A stretch of DNA of 64,000 bases from Vibrio algarum (GTDB lineage: Bacteria > Pseudomonadota > Gammaproteobacteria > Enterobacterales > Vibrionaceae): contig NZ_JAQLOI010000001.1 in the NCBI RefSeq assembly GCF_028204155.1, positions 2,852,001 through 2,916,000 of the forward strand, written 5' to 3'. The translations under genes and the position numbers were made by a program. Positions 63,949-64,000 of the stretch are shown here, one piece after another. Under the pieces are notes generated by a model. It was not told the origin of the DNA, did no database searches, and was given only the letters and a program-made list of their open reading frames with translations. Numbering within the stretch: position 1 is the first letter of the stretch; every line of letters begins with the position of its first letter.

Positions 63949-64000
63949 GCCATTAATATTAATATCTACTTTTTAAATACGTTCAAAGCATGAACAATAA

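Overview
The window looks like chromosome I of a marine gamma-proteobacterium of the Vibrionaceae (Vibrio or a close relative). This rests on recalled gene order (cysK-pts, dapE-bamC-dapA-gcvR-bcp, uraA/upp-purMN, dnaQ/rnhA-gloB-mltD, accA-dnaE-lpx-bamA-rpsB, glnD, truC-yqcC-csrB), on many small DUF families that I know mainly from Vibrio, and on the AT-rich base use. No genus or species can be fixed from the sequence alone. I see no prophage, insertion sequence, CRISPR array, tRNA or rRNA; almost everything is core genome.

Layout. 1-3.6 kb: 3' end of cysK and the general PTS genes ptsH, ptsI, crr. 3.7-6.3 kb: two tandem flagellin genes on the minus strand, each with its own sigma-28 promoter. 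6.4-9.6 kb: a DyP-type peroxidase, small membrane, lipoprotein and regulator genes, and an Spx-like reductase. 9.6-18.8 kb: dapE, an M15 peptidase, bamC-dapA, gcvR-bcp, perM, a TusA-like gene, bepA-arsC-DUF2069. 18.8-25.6 kb: DUF2066, uraA, a stand-alone trpB, upp, purM-purN; nucleobase salvage and purine synthesis appear tied together by PurR boxes. 25.6-34.6 kb: yafJ, gmhA, a TIGR03503 gene, dnaQ/rnhA, yafS, gloB, mltD, a Yip1 gene, yafD. 34.7-56.3 kb: a long minus-strand block, read from rpsB down to glnB, that joins translation (rpsB, tsf, frr), UMP kinase, isoprenoid and undecaprenyl synthesis (dxr, uppS), phospholipid (cdsA), the sigma-E protease (rseP), outer-membrane assembly (bamA, skp), lipid A (lpxD, fabZ, lpxA, lpxB), rnhB, dnaE, accA and tilS. 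56.7-64 kb: map, glnD, DUF3461, truC-yqcC, DUF3549-DUF3301 and, on the minus strand at the window end, a CsrB-type regulatory RNA.

Two things stand out. (1) 63516-63913 on the minus strand is a csrB homologue: about 25 GGA motifs, many in hairpin loops, a GTCGACAAGGAGT 5' end like E. coli CsrB, and a strong terminator. It lies in the same yqcC neighbourhood as in E. coli. (2) Six conserved genes (DUF2956, bcp, perM, rnhB, lpxB, DUF3301) are broken by small frameshifts at or beside homopolymer runs, and all are repaired by adding bases. That pattern points to under-called homopolymers in the assembly more than to real pseudogenes, above all because lpxB is normally essential. Less certain leads are the trpB gene between uraA and upp with a trp-operator-like half site, and a perfect hairpin between ptsH and ptsI. 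I did not find a clearly new multi-gene system.
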